From assembly GCA_000433175.1 (NCBI GenBank), contig HF986648.1:1-18977 (forward strand): 18,977 nucleotides of DNA, read 5' to 3'. Every line of letters begins with the position of its first letter. Position 1 is the stretch's first letter. This document shows positions 7,785 through 14,582 of this stretch, in pieces. The notes under the pieces are model-generated. The model was not told where the DNA came from, made no database searches, and saw only the letters and a list, made by a program, of their open reading frames with translations. Source of the stretch: Prevotella sp. CAG:1058. GTDB lineage: Bacteria; Bacteroidota; Bacteroidia; Bacteroidales; Bacteroidaceae. Position numbers and translations under genes: made by a program.

Positions 7785-8270
7785 ATGGATGTTTTTTCAA
7801 AAGAGAAACGCAGCAAGGTGATGGCCGCTATCCGTTCAAAGAATACACGGCCTGAGATAATTGTGCGTAAATATCTTTTTGCTAAAGGTTTTCGCTTTAG
7901 GATAAACCATCCACGCCTGCCCGGTCATCCGGATATTGTAATGCGCAAATATCGTACCTGTATTTTTGTAAACGGTTGTTTCTGGCACGGGCATGATTGC
8001 CAGTACGGGCATCTGCCTAAAACTAATGTTGTTTTTTGGGAAAACAAGATAAACCGTAATCGTGAACGCGACAGGGAGGAGCAGCGCAAGCTGGCTCAGA
8101 TGGGCTGGCACTGCATTATTGTTTGGGAGTGTGAGTTGAAGCCTTCGGAACGCGACCGTACTTTGCAGTCGCTGGAATATACGCTGAACAAGATTTTCCT
8201 TGAAAACAATGCCGTCAAGTACAAGTCTTTTGTCGATAGTGATAGGGGCATGGCTGCGGAGCCAGGATAG
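7785..8270 (+). CDS. vsr: Very short patch repair (Vsr) mismatch endonuclease
   Basis: 161 aa from the ATG at 7785. Vsr nicks DNA 5' of T in T:G mismatches that arise by deamination of 5-methylcytosine. Recognisable elements are the N-terminal DVFSKEKRSKVMAAIRSKNTRPE, the PGHPD motif with Asp50 (E. coli Asp51), the zinc-site block GCFWHGHDC (Cys65, His68, His70, Cys72) and IVWECEL with Cys116. Asp96 fits E. coli Asp97. The residue at E. coli His64 is Asn63 here. An in-frame TTG at 7731 would add 18 residues unlike the family, and the promoter overlaps that region, so the ATG is preferred. Vsr genes normally sit beside a cytosine-5 methyltransferase; none is present in the adjacent sequence, so it appears solitary. 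The next gene on the same strand is 260 nt away. Confidence 0.92.
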   Translation: MDVFSKEKRSKVMAAIRSKNTRPEIIVRKYLFAKGFRFRINHPRLPGHPDIVMRKYRTCIFVNGCFWHGHDCQYGHLPKTNVVFWENKINRNRERDREEQRKLAQMGWHCIIVWECELKPSERDRTLQSLEYTLNKIFLENNAVKYKSFVDSDRGMAAEPG

Positions 8271-8470
8271 GATGGGTATTTGTGGTATTGTTTTTGTCGT
8301 CGCAGGATATGGTGCTGGCTTCTCGTATGTGTTTCTCTTCTTTTTAACTGGATATGAATTAGCAATTATGACAATGTTGTCGGCAAAAATATAAATTAGA
8401 GAGTCATTTGTTAACAGATTTTATTCTGCATATTTTGTTTGATGATAGATTTATAATATAAAAAGTTTAT

Positions 8471-8498
8471 TTTGTTGTTGGGATTTTTTGTATTTTCG
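8471..8498 (+). promoter_or_regulatory. Probable promoter of the YbjQ-family gene
   Basis: TATTTTCG at 8491-8498 followed by CA resembles the TAnnTTTG -7 box with one mismatch. TTTG at 8471-8474 is 16 nt upstream, slightly short of the usual spacing; TTGG at 8479-8482 is too close. Transcription would begin near 8503, about 27 nt before the ATG. Apart from this, the 260-nt gap 8271-8530 holds nothing I can identify. Confidence 0.4.
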
Positions 8499-8530
8499 CA
8501 TGCAGATTTGTCAAACACATATAGAAACTT

Positions 8531-8848
8531 ATGCTTATATCAACAACACCGACAATTGAGGGACGCCACATACTTGAGTACAAGGGCGTTGTGACTGGAG
8601 AGACTATCATCGGCGCTAATGTGCTGAAGGATTTTATGGCCGGACTGCGTGATTTCTTCGGAGGGCGCAGCGGAACGTATGAAAAGGTTTTACGTGAAGC
8701 AAAGGACACCGCTTTGCGCGAAATGGAGGATCGTGCCAGGGAACTTGGTGCAAATGCCATTGTGGGTGTTGACCTTGATTATGAGGCAATAGGGCAAAAT
8801 GGCTCCATGTTGATGGTGATGTGCAGCGGAACGGCGGTTGTCATTTAG
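8531..8848 (+). CDS. YbjQ/UPF0145 (DUF74) family protein
   Basis: 105 aa, the typical full length of this family. The pattern [48 protein letters not shown], in its parts, matches the YbjQ family: N-terminal strand TTPTIEG, GVVTGE, the FFGGRS turn, a helix with [11 protein letters not shown], and [12 protein letters not shown]. The family is annotated as a putative heavy-metal-binding domain and forms oligomeric rings in known structures, but its biological role is not settled. It is cytoplasmic, with no signal peptide or membrane segment. It stands alone on its strand, downstream of vsr, and its 3' end faces the minus-strand cluster across a large inverted repeat. Confidence 0.9.
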   Translation: MLISTTPTIEGRHILEYKGVVTGETIIGANVLKDFMAGLRDFFGGRSGTYEKVLREAKDTALREMEDRARELGANAIVGVDLDYEAIGQNGSMLMVMCSGTAVVI

Positions 8849-8859
8849 TCTGCGGAAAT

Positions 8860-8966
8860 GACAGAAGTTGACAATTAATGATTAAGTACTTCTGCTCTAT
8901 ATTATACATTATTATAATAATACAGATGGAGCTGTTACGCTTAATCCTTAATTGTCAACTTTTGTC
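8860..8966. repeat. 107-nt nested inverted repeat between convergent genes
   Basis: Arms 8860-8886 and 8940-8966 pair over 27 bp with one mismatch and one G-T pair (core AAGTTGACAATTAA at 8865). The 53-nt interior holds further palindromes: ATTATTATAATAAT at 8909-8922 and GCTC/GAGC flanking it. The right arm covers the stop and the last five codons (TKVDN) of the minus-strand gene; the left arm starts 12 nt after the ybjQ-family stop. It could act as a terminator for both genes, or be the remnant of a small MITE-like insertion. No clear target-site duplication is visible. Confidence 0.7.
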
Positions 8967-9460
8967 GAAGCATCAGCTTTTCCTAACTCGTATGCTTTGG
9001 CTGCCATGCGGTTGATGATAAGCTCTGCTGCTTCTATATCGATTTCACCTAAGTCTGGACGGCGTGTGCATGCGTTGACGTGTTCGTCTTCTGTCTCTAT
9101 GCGTCCGGAAAGCAGGTTCGTGAAATTGCGGCGGTACTCTTCAACCATGACGTCATACATGTCGTCTGTGCGACAAGCAAAGCGGACGAGGTCCATATCG
9201 GTGGTTTTTGTTGTAAAGAAATCTTTCAACAGCGATTCTATCTCTTCACTTTTATAATTCATCCGCGATATTGCGTAGAAGGCTTCGATGTTGAATGCTT
9301 TTGATATACGTTCGTAGTGGTTTAGCATTATGCGCTTGATGCTTTTGGGCTCGAAGCGTTCTTGCGGGTCTATGTCGTCGTGTGCTTCAAGTACGCCTGT
9401 AACGTAATATTTGAAAAACGCGCGTACAAGAGCGGCTATGGCGATGTCTTTGGTTATCAT
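8948..9460 (-). CDS. Conserved-looking hypothetical protein, 170 aa
   Basis: I do not recognise this family. The protein is predicted soluble and mostly helical, with no signal peptide. It is rich in charged residues (KSIKRIMLNHYERISKAF, YKSEEIESLLKDFFTTKTTDMDLVRFA, DDMYDVMVEEYRRNF). Two cysteines (CRTDD, CTRRPD) do not form a metal motif I know. The start ATG at 9460 is 11 nt after the queG stop, so it is the last gene of a pda-queG cluster. Codon use resembles its neighbours, which supports it being a real gene. Its last codons fall in the arm of the 107-nt inverted repeat, so the original C-terminus may have been altered. Confidence 0.75.
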   Translation of the reverse strand: MITKDIAIAALVRAFFKYYVTGVLEAHDDIDPQERFEPKSIKRIMLNHYERISKAFNIEAFYAISRMNYKSEEIESLLKDFFTTKTTDMDLVRFACRTDDMYDVMVEEYRRNFTNLLSGRIETEDEHVNACTRRPDLGEIDIEAAELIINRMAAKAYELGKADASTKVDN

Positions 9461-9471
9461 TATTCTTTTCG

Positions 9472-10407
9472 TTATTTGGTAGGATTGTTGTCGCCTGATG
9501 TGGCTGTTCGGATATTCCTCATCAGTCCTTCATATTTTGCTCTCTTAACCGCGCTGCCTTTAAACAGCCGGCGGTACTGTTCGATGGAGAGTTGTTGCCA
9601 GCCGGCACGGGTCATATCGAGCAATTCCATAGGTGGCTTCAGTTGCGGGTCGTCGGTAGGTGTGGCAAAACGATTCCACGGACATGCGTCCTGACAGCGG
9701 TCGCATCCGTATATCGTGTTGCCCATTTTCCCGGCAAATTCAGTTGGTATGTCACCACGATTTTCAATGGTCAGGTATGACAGGCACTTTGACGAACAAA
9801 ATGTGCCGTCGTGGCTTAAAGCTCCTGTCGGGCAGGCCTTTATGCAAGCGTCGCATGTGCCGCAGCGCAGCTTTACTGGGGCGTCATACTTGTCGGCTTC
9901 ATTTGATACGAACAGTTCGCCGAGGAAGAACATTGTGCCTGAGTGGGGGATTACGAGTTGGTGGTTACGTCCTGTCCAACCCAATCCTGCCTGCACTGCC
10001 CAGTATCGTTCAAGTACGGGTGCTGTGTCGCAGAAAGCCCTGTATTCAGTTATACCGAGGCGGTAGGCTAAGGCGTGCAGGCGTGACTTGACAATGTCGT
10101 GATAATCTTTTCCCAAAGCGTATGACGCAAGTTGTAGTTCGCCTTCTGGCATGCGGTGCGACGGGGCGTAGTTCAGGGCAACGCAAATAATTGTCTTTAC
10201 GCCAGAGACGAGCAGGGTTGGGTCGAGACGTTTGTCGGTATTGCGTTCCATGTAATCCATGCCGGCGTGACCCTTGTTGGCGAGCCAGCGGCTGAACGTC
10301 GTGGCGCATTCATGGCTGACTGGTGCAGCTTTGGCAAGTCCGCAAGCGAAGAAGCCGAGGGATTTAGCCTCGGCTTTTGTTTGTTCACTCGAAAGTCTTG
10401 AACTCAT
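9472..10407 (-). CDS. queG: Epoxyqueuosine reductase
   Basis: 311 aa. QueG carries out the last step of queuosine synthesis, reducing epoxyqueuosine in the wobble position of GUN-anticodon tRNAs with cobalamin and two [4Fe-4S] clusters. Visible motifs are FCDTAPVLER with the likely catalytic Asp127, GLGWTGRNHQL, the first ferredoxin cluster CGTCDACIKACPTGAL (Cys182, 185, 188, 192), and the second set CDRCQDACPWN (Cys235, 238, 242) with Cys208. It is shorter than the E. coli protein (379 aa), as is common for forms lacking the C-terminal HEAT-like extension. Its first 23 nt overlap the end of the polysaccharide deacetylase gene in another frame, so the two are probably cotranscribed and possibly translationally coupled. 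The overlap makes the start at 10407 somewhat uncertain; MDYMERN and later motifs are unaffected. Confidence 0.95.
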   Translation of the reverse strand: MSSRLSSEQTKAEAKSLGFFACGLAKAAPVSHECATTFSRWLANKGHAGMDYMERNTDKRLDPTLLVSGVKTIICVALNYAPSHRMPEGELQLASYALGKDYHDIVKSRLHALAYRLGITEYRAFCDTAPVLERYWAVQAGLGWTGRNHQLVIPHSGTMFFLGELFVSNEADKYDAPVKLRCGTCDACIKACPTGALSHDGTFCSSKCLSYLTIENRGDIPTEFAGKMGNTIYGCDRCQDACPWNRFATPTDDPQLKPPMELLDMTRAGWQQLSIEQYRRLFKGSAVKRAKYEGLMRNIRTATSGDNNPTK

Positions 10408-10996
10408 ATCCTTGCTCTTTCATCCACTTTAGTGCCTGGGGCAGTGCGTAACGCAGTTTGTCAATGCTCTTAAGCGAATCGTGAAAGGTTATTATCGAAC
10501 CGTTGCGTGTGTACCGTTTGACGTTTTTCAGTACGTCTTCCGCCGTAAGCCATTTGCTGTAATCGCGTGTGACGAGGTCCCACATTACGATACGGTATTT
10601 TCGTCCAAGCCAGAAATACTGGTCCCAGCGCATCCATCCGTGAGGTGGGCGGAACAGACGCGACCCAATCAGCTTGTCAGCCTTTTCGGCGTTGGCGTTG
10701 TATGATTTAGTAGAGTGCTTGAATCCACCCCAATGGTTGAACGTATGGTTGCCTACCTGGTGGCCTGCATCAACTATTTGTTTGAATAGTTCGGGATATT
10801 TCCTGACGTTGTCGCCTACCATGAAAAATGTTGCGTGTGCATCGTATTTGGCAAGCGTGTCGAGGATGAAAGGGGTCGACTCAGGTATGGGACCATCGTC
10901 GAAAGTCAGGTAAACCGCTTTCTCCGTTTCGTCCATACGCCATGTAGCCCGTGGATAGAGCCAGCGTAGCCATTTGGCAGGCTGCTCGATAATCAT
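10385..10996 (-). CDS. Polysaccharide deacetylase (NodB-homology, CE4) family protein
   Basis: 203 aa, essentially one NodB domain. CE4 enzymes remove N- or O-acetyl groups from glycans such as peptidoglycan, chitin or xylan. The motifs are TFDDGP (31-36; Asp33 base, Asp34 metal), HTFNH (His84 and His88, metal), RPPHG (116-120), the MWDLVTRDY block (138-146) and TFHDS (catalytic His172). There is no cleavable signal peptide: the short N-terminus (MIIEQPAKWLRWLYP) is amphipathic, so export and substrate are unclear. It begins the pda-queG-unknown cluster, and no good TAnnTTTG box is seen in the 95 nt upstream, which mainly holds the terminator of the preceding gene. It could be served by read-through or an atypical promoter. 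Confidence 0.92.
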   Translation of the reverse strand: MIIEQPAKWLRWLYPRATWRMDETEKAVYLTFDDGPIPESTPFILDTLAKYDAHATFFMVGDNVRKYPELFKQIVDAGHQVGNHTFNHWGGFKHSTKSYNANAEKADKLIGSRLFRPPHGWMRWDQYFWLGRKYRIVMWDLVTRDYSKWLTAEDVLKNVKRYTRNGSIITFHDSLKSIDKLRYALPQALKWMKEQGYEFKTFE

Positions 10997-11023
10997 TTCT
11001 CTTGTGGTTTATGATAATTATAA

Positions 11024-11077
11024 AGAGCCGGGAGGAGTTCAAGACTCAGTCCGTGTCTTGCCGCTCCTTCCGGCTCT
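11024..11077 (-). terminator. Intrinsic terminator after the DUF2723 gene
   Basis: Arms 11024-11037 and 11064-11077 (AGAGCCGG/CCGGCTCT core) pair over 14 bp with one G-T pair. An inner stem, CAAGAC (11040-11045) with GTCTTG (11055-11060), extends it. On the minus strand the stem is followed by TTTATAATTAT. It starts 14 nt after the DUF2723 stop and separates that gene from the deacetylase cluster. Confidence 0.75.
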
Positions 11078-11091
11078 ATACCTTATTTTAT

Positions 11092-14000
11092 TTATTGTGG
11101 CATTACTCCGCCTTTGTTGTGGTAAGTCGTAACATCGGCAGTGAACAGCTGGTTAAATTTGTTTGCAAGGGTCTTGTCAAACGTATCAGCAGTGTCAACA
11201 CACATGTTCATGATGAATATGTGCATGATGCAGTCTTGCTGGGCTTGGGTAAACCTGCTGCCAGTAAGAGAGTTGTACCACCTCATGTACTGGTGCGAGT
11301 TGTCGAATATTGCCTTTAGTGTCTCTGTGGCTTTAGCCTTGTTGCCTAAATGTGCGTATGCCTTGGCAATGTCGAGTCCTCCGCTGAGATAATTCATGGG
11401 CACGTTGTATGACGGTATCACCTTTTCTGCGTATGCAAGGGTCTTCTTGGCCTTGTCCAATTTACCTTCGGCAATCAGGTGTAGGGCCAATTGGGCGAAA
11501 AGCCTGCGGTGTGTGTAGCACATACGCATGACAGTCTCGTCAAGGTAGATGCCCTTCTTCTCAAGTCCGCCGTACTTAAAGCGTGTCATCATGTTTGTAT
11601 ATACGCGTTCGGTGTCGAAGTTCTTAGCTCCTGCCACGTTGGTTGTGAACGGCGTAATGCGGTTGGCAAGACCTTCCTGCACGAAGTTGTCGCCAAGGTT
11701 CATGTAATTTTCGGCTCCTACTGTTGTAGCTACGTAGATAGGACGTGTCCAGTTGCACTGGGCAAGTATTTCGAGCATCATCAGGTCGTTCTTGTAAAGC
11801 GCGTTCTTGCCTTTGAGGGATATTACCATCCTGTCAGGTATTGAATCTGCTGCCATCATCATTCCACTCTTCTTTACAGCCTCTTTGTCGATAGTAACGT
11901 AAAGAGTGTCTGTCGGTATGAAGTGGAAATCCTCGTCCTTGGAGCGAACCCAATGCTTCATGATATTCTTCAACTCGAAAGGATTGTCGCCGAAGGCTAC
12001 TTTGGCTTCATTGGGATTTGTCTTGTAAAGCTCGAGTATCTGGTTCTTTGCCTCCGGACGAACTTCGACGTACTCGTTTGTACCTGAACAGTAGTCGAGG
12101 CGAGGCCATGTTATAGGCACGGCTGGTGAGTCGTAAGCGTCACGGCACATCTGGTCGATATACCAGTCGGTAGCCAGATAACTGAGGTTACATACCCTGG
12201 CTTCTGTCCTCACGCCTTCAACTTCCTGGTTGTACCATAGCGGGAATGTGTCATTGTCGCCGTTGGTGAAGATTATCGGGTTGCCCTTGTCTTGCATCGA
12301 CATGAGATAATTCTGTCCGAAGTCACGGCATACGTAGCGTCCGCTGCGGTCGTGGTCGTCCCATGTCTGGCTTGCCATCTGTATTGGTACGAGCAGGCAG
12401 AGTATTGATACCACGGCTGCTACGGCTGTGCCATTGAGCTTGAGGTATTTCTTTAACAAGTCAATGATTGCTGCCACTCCAATACCGCACCAAATGGCGA
12501 AGGCGTAGAATGAGCCGGCGTATGCGTAGTCGCGTTCGCGTGGCTGCATCGGTGTCTGATTAAGGTACAGAACGATGGCAAGACCTGTCATGAAGAAGAG
12601 GAAGAACACAACCCAGAATTGGCGTATGCCACGCTGTCCGCGGTAAGCCTGCCAGAAAAGGCCGATAAGGCCAAGCAACAGCGGCAGGCAGTAGAATACG
12701 TTGTGTCCCTTGTTGTTCTTCAGGTCGTCAGGCAGTTTGCTCTGGTCGCCGAGACGCATGTTGTCCAGGAACGATATGCCCGAAATCCAGTTGCCGTGTT
12801 CAAGCTCTCCGTTGCCTTGTATGTCATTTTGGCGTCCTGCAAAGTTCCACATGAAATAACGCCAATACATAAAGTTGCATTGGTATGAGAGGAAGAAGCG
12901 CAGATTCTCCATCATTGTAGGAACCTTCACGCTTATAAGCTCGCCGCAACGGTCGTAAGGCACTTGTTTGCCATCCACACCGCCCATCCAGCTCTCATAA
13001 GCTTCGGCATGCGATGAACTCCACATACGCGGGAACAGCATGTTTTGCGCATATTTGTAATCACGTTTGCGACTTACAATGAAGTAAGAGTCTTTTTCGT
13101 CTGCTGAAGCCTTTTCCTTGCGCTGGTATATCGGGGCGCCTTCAACCATGTGTGGCTTGCACATGCCGTCCTCGATGTCGAGCTGTACTTGTGACGTGTA
13201 AGCCTGGCCGTAGACAAGCGGGTTGTCGCCATACTGGTCGCGGCTGAGGTAACTGCCAAGGGTGAAGATGTCTTCAGGTGAGTTCTGGTCCATCGGCGGG
13301 TTGGCCGAAGAACGGATTATGATAACTGCGTAGCTGGAATAGCCGATCATCAGCATTAGCATGCAGAGCAAAACAGTATTCTTGATGCGTGCGCTGACAA
13401 AAGGTTTCTTCGTCTTGTCGATTATGACCTGGCGGTTTACGACAAACCATAAAACTGCCAAAACGACGACACCGATGAAGAAGGCTGACCATCCGTATCC
13501 GTAGAACGGTACGCCGAGCATGGCTACGGAAAGCACGAACGATATGTTGCTACGCTTGAAACTCTTGTTTACGTAGCTTTCGTATATTGCCCATATAACA
13601 GTTGAAACGAGCAGGATTACGTAAATAATCACACCCGTGTTAAACGGACATCCGAGTGTGTTGACGAAGAACAGCTCGAACCAGCCGCCTACTGTTATGA
13701 TGCCTGGCACAACGCCGTAAAGTATTGCGGCAATAAGCACGAACGATATCACCAAGGCTACGAGCGAGCCTTTGAGGTTGGCGTTGGGGAACTTGCGGTA
13801 ATAGAAAACTAGCACAATGGCCGACACGCAAAGCAGGTTGAGCAGGTGGACGCCGATGCTCAGACCAGTCATGTACATGATAAGTATGAGCCAACGGTCG
13901 CTGTGTGGCTCGTCGGCATGGTCTTCCCATTTAAGTATGAGCCAGAATACGACAGCTGTAAATGCCGAAGAATAGGCATATACTTCGCCCTCGACAGCAC

Positions 14001-14418
14001 TGAACCAGAACGTATCGCTGAATGTGTAAATCAACGCACCGACAAGTCCGCTCGCCTCAATGGCAATGAGTTTGGAGGTTGTAAGCGAACTCCAGTCCTT
14101 GAGTATCAGCTTGCGCGTAAGGTGGGTAATCGTCCAAAACAGGAACAATATGCAAGTTGCGCTAAGTAGCGCACTCATTGTGTTGACCATGCGTGCAACC
14201 TGTGTGGGGTCGCTTGCAAAGTGTGAGAATAAGTTTGCAGTGAGCATGAAGAACGGTGCTCCTGGCGGATGTCCGATCTCGAGCTTGTAACCTGTTGTAA
14301 TGAATTCAGGACAGTCCCAAAAACTTGCTGTCGGCTCAATCGTGCTACAATATACAAAGGCTGCTATCAGAAAAGCCAACCAGCCCATTATATTGTCCAC
14401 TAACTTAAATTGCTTCAT
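11092..14418 (-). CDS. DUF2723 (GT117/TMEM260-like) multi-pass membrane protein with C-terminal TPR-like region
   Basis: 1108 aa. The N-terminal third has the DUF2723 signature: an amphipathic start, then EPTASFWDCPEF (Asp35, Glu38) in the first external loop and GHPPGAPFF (His50), as in GT-C glycosyltransferases of the protein O-mannosyltransferase type. About a dozen hydrophobic segments follow up to about residue 680 (for example SLVALVISFVLIAAILYG and FWVVFFLFFMTGLAIVLYL). Next is a large soluble domain with FTNGDNDTFPLWYNQEVEGVR and then helical repeats (LDKAKKTLAYAEK, IAKAYAHLGNKAKATETLKAIF) resembling TPRs. The family is classed with human TMEM260, a protein O-mannosyltransferase. In Bacteroidota a role in periplasmic protein O-glycosylation is plausible but inferred. 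It has its own promoter and terminator, so it is probably monocistronic. A substrate-specific role cannot be read from the sequence. Confidence 0.92.
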   Translation of the reverse strand: MKQFKLVDNIMGWLAFLIAAFVYCSTIEPTASFWDCPEFITTGYKLEIGHPPGAPFFMLTANLFSHFASDPTQVARMVNTMSALLSATCILFLFWTITHLTRKLILKDWSSLTTSKLIAIEASGLVGALIYTFSDTFWFSAVEGEVYAYSSAFTAVVFWLILKWEDHADEPHSDRWLILIMYMTGLSIGVHLLNLLCVSAIVLVFYYRKFPNANLKGSLVALVISFVLIAAILYGVVPGIITVGGWFELFFVNTLGCPFNTGVIIYVILLVSTVIWAIYESYVNKSFKRSNISFVLSVAMLGVPFYGYGWSAFFIGVVVLAVLWFVVNRQVIIDKTKKPFVSARIKNTVLLCMLMLMIGYSSYAVIIIRSSANPPMDQNSPEDIFTLGSYLSRDQYGDNPLVYGQAYTSQVQLDIEDGMCKPHMVEGAPIYQRKEKASADEKDSYFIVSRKRDYKYAQNMLFPRMWSSSHAEAYESWMGGVDGKQVPYDRCGELISVKVPTMMENLRFFLSYQCNFMYWRYFMWNFAGRQNDIQGNGELEHGNWISGISFLDNMRLGDQSKLPDDLKNNKGHNVFYCLPLLLGLIGLFWQAYRGQRGIRQFWVVFFLFFMTGLAIVLYLNQTPMQPRERDYAYAGSFYAFAIWCGIGVAAIIDLLKKYLKLNGTAVAAVVSILCLLVPIQMASQTWDDHDRSGRYVCRDFGQNYLMSMQDKGNPIIFTNGDNDTFPLWYNQEVEGVRTEARVCNLSYLATDWYIDQMCRDAYDSPAVPITWPRLDYCSGTNEYVEVRPEAKNQILELYKTNPNEAKVAFGDNPFELKNIMKHWVRSKDEDFHFIPTDTLYVTIDKEAVKKSGMMMAADSIPDRMVISLKGKNALYKNDLMMLEILAQCNWTRPIYVATTVGAENYMNLGDNFVQEGLANRITPFTTNVAGAKNFDTERVYTNMMTRFKYGGLEKKGIYLDETVMRMCYTHRRLFAQLALHLIAEGKLDKAKKTLAYAEKVIPSYNVPMNYLSGGLDIAKAYAHLGNKAKATETLKAIFDNSHQYMRWYNSLTGSRFTQAQQDCIMHIFIMNMCVDTADTFDKTLANKFNQLFTADVTTYHNKGGVMPQ

Positions 14419-14484
14419 TTAATTAATGTATGTGTGAAATTAATATATTTCTGATTTTGATTGGGATTTTTATATAAAGCGGTG

Positions 14485-14492
14485 CAAAGATA
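14485..14492 (-). promoter_or_regulatory. -7 box upstream of the DUF2723 gene
   Basis: On the minus strand TATCTTTG, followed by CA, is a perfect TAnnTTTG -7 element 66 nt before the ATG. The -33 position lacks a good TTTG (only GTTA at the right distance), so strength is uncertain. Transcription would begin near 14479, with a leader of about 60 nt. Confidence 0.5.
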
Positions 14493-14582
14493 CAAACTTT
14501 GTGTCTTGTAACGCCGAGTTTTTTATTTTTTAACGTTGCTCCATTCCGCTGTTTGACCTATTTATATTTTATATCTTTAATC

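Noticed and set aside
8200..8394. Plus-strand frame of 64 codons overlapping the vsr end
   Set aside because: It starts inside vsr in another frame, has no own promoter or recognisable domain, and runs into AT-rich intergenic sequence.
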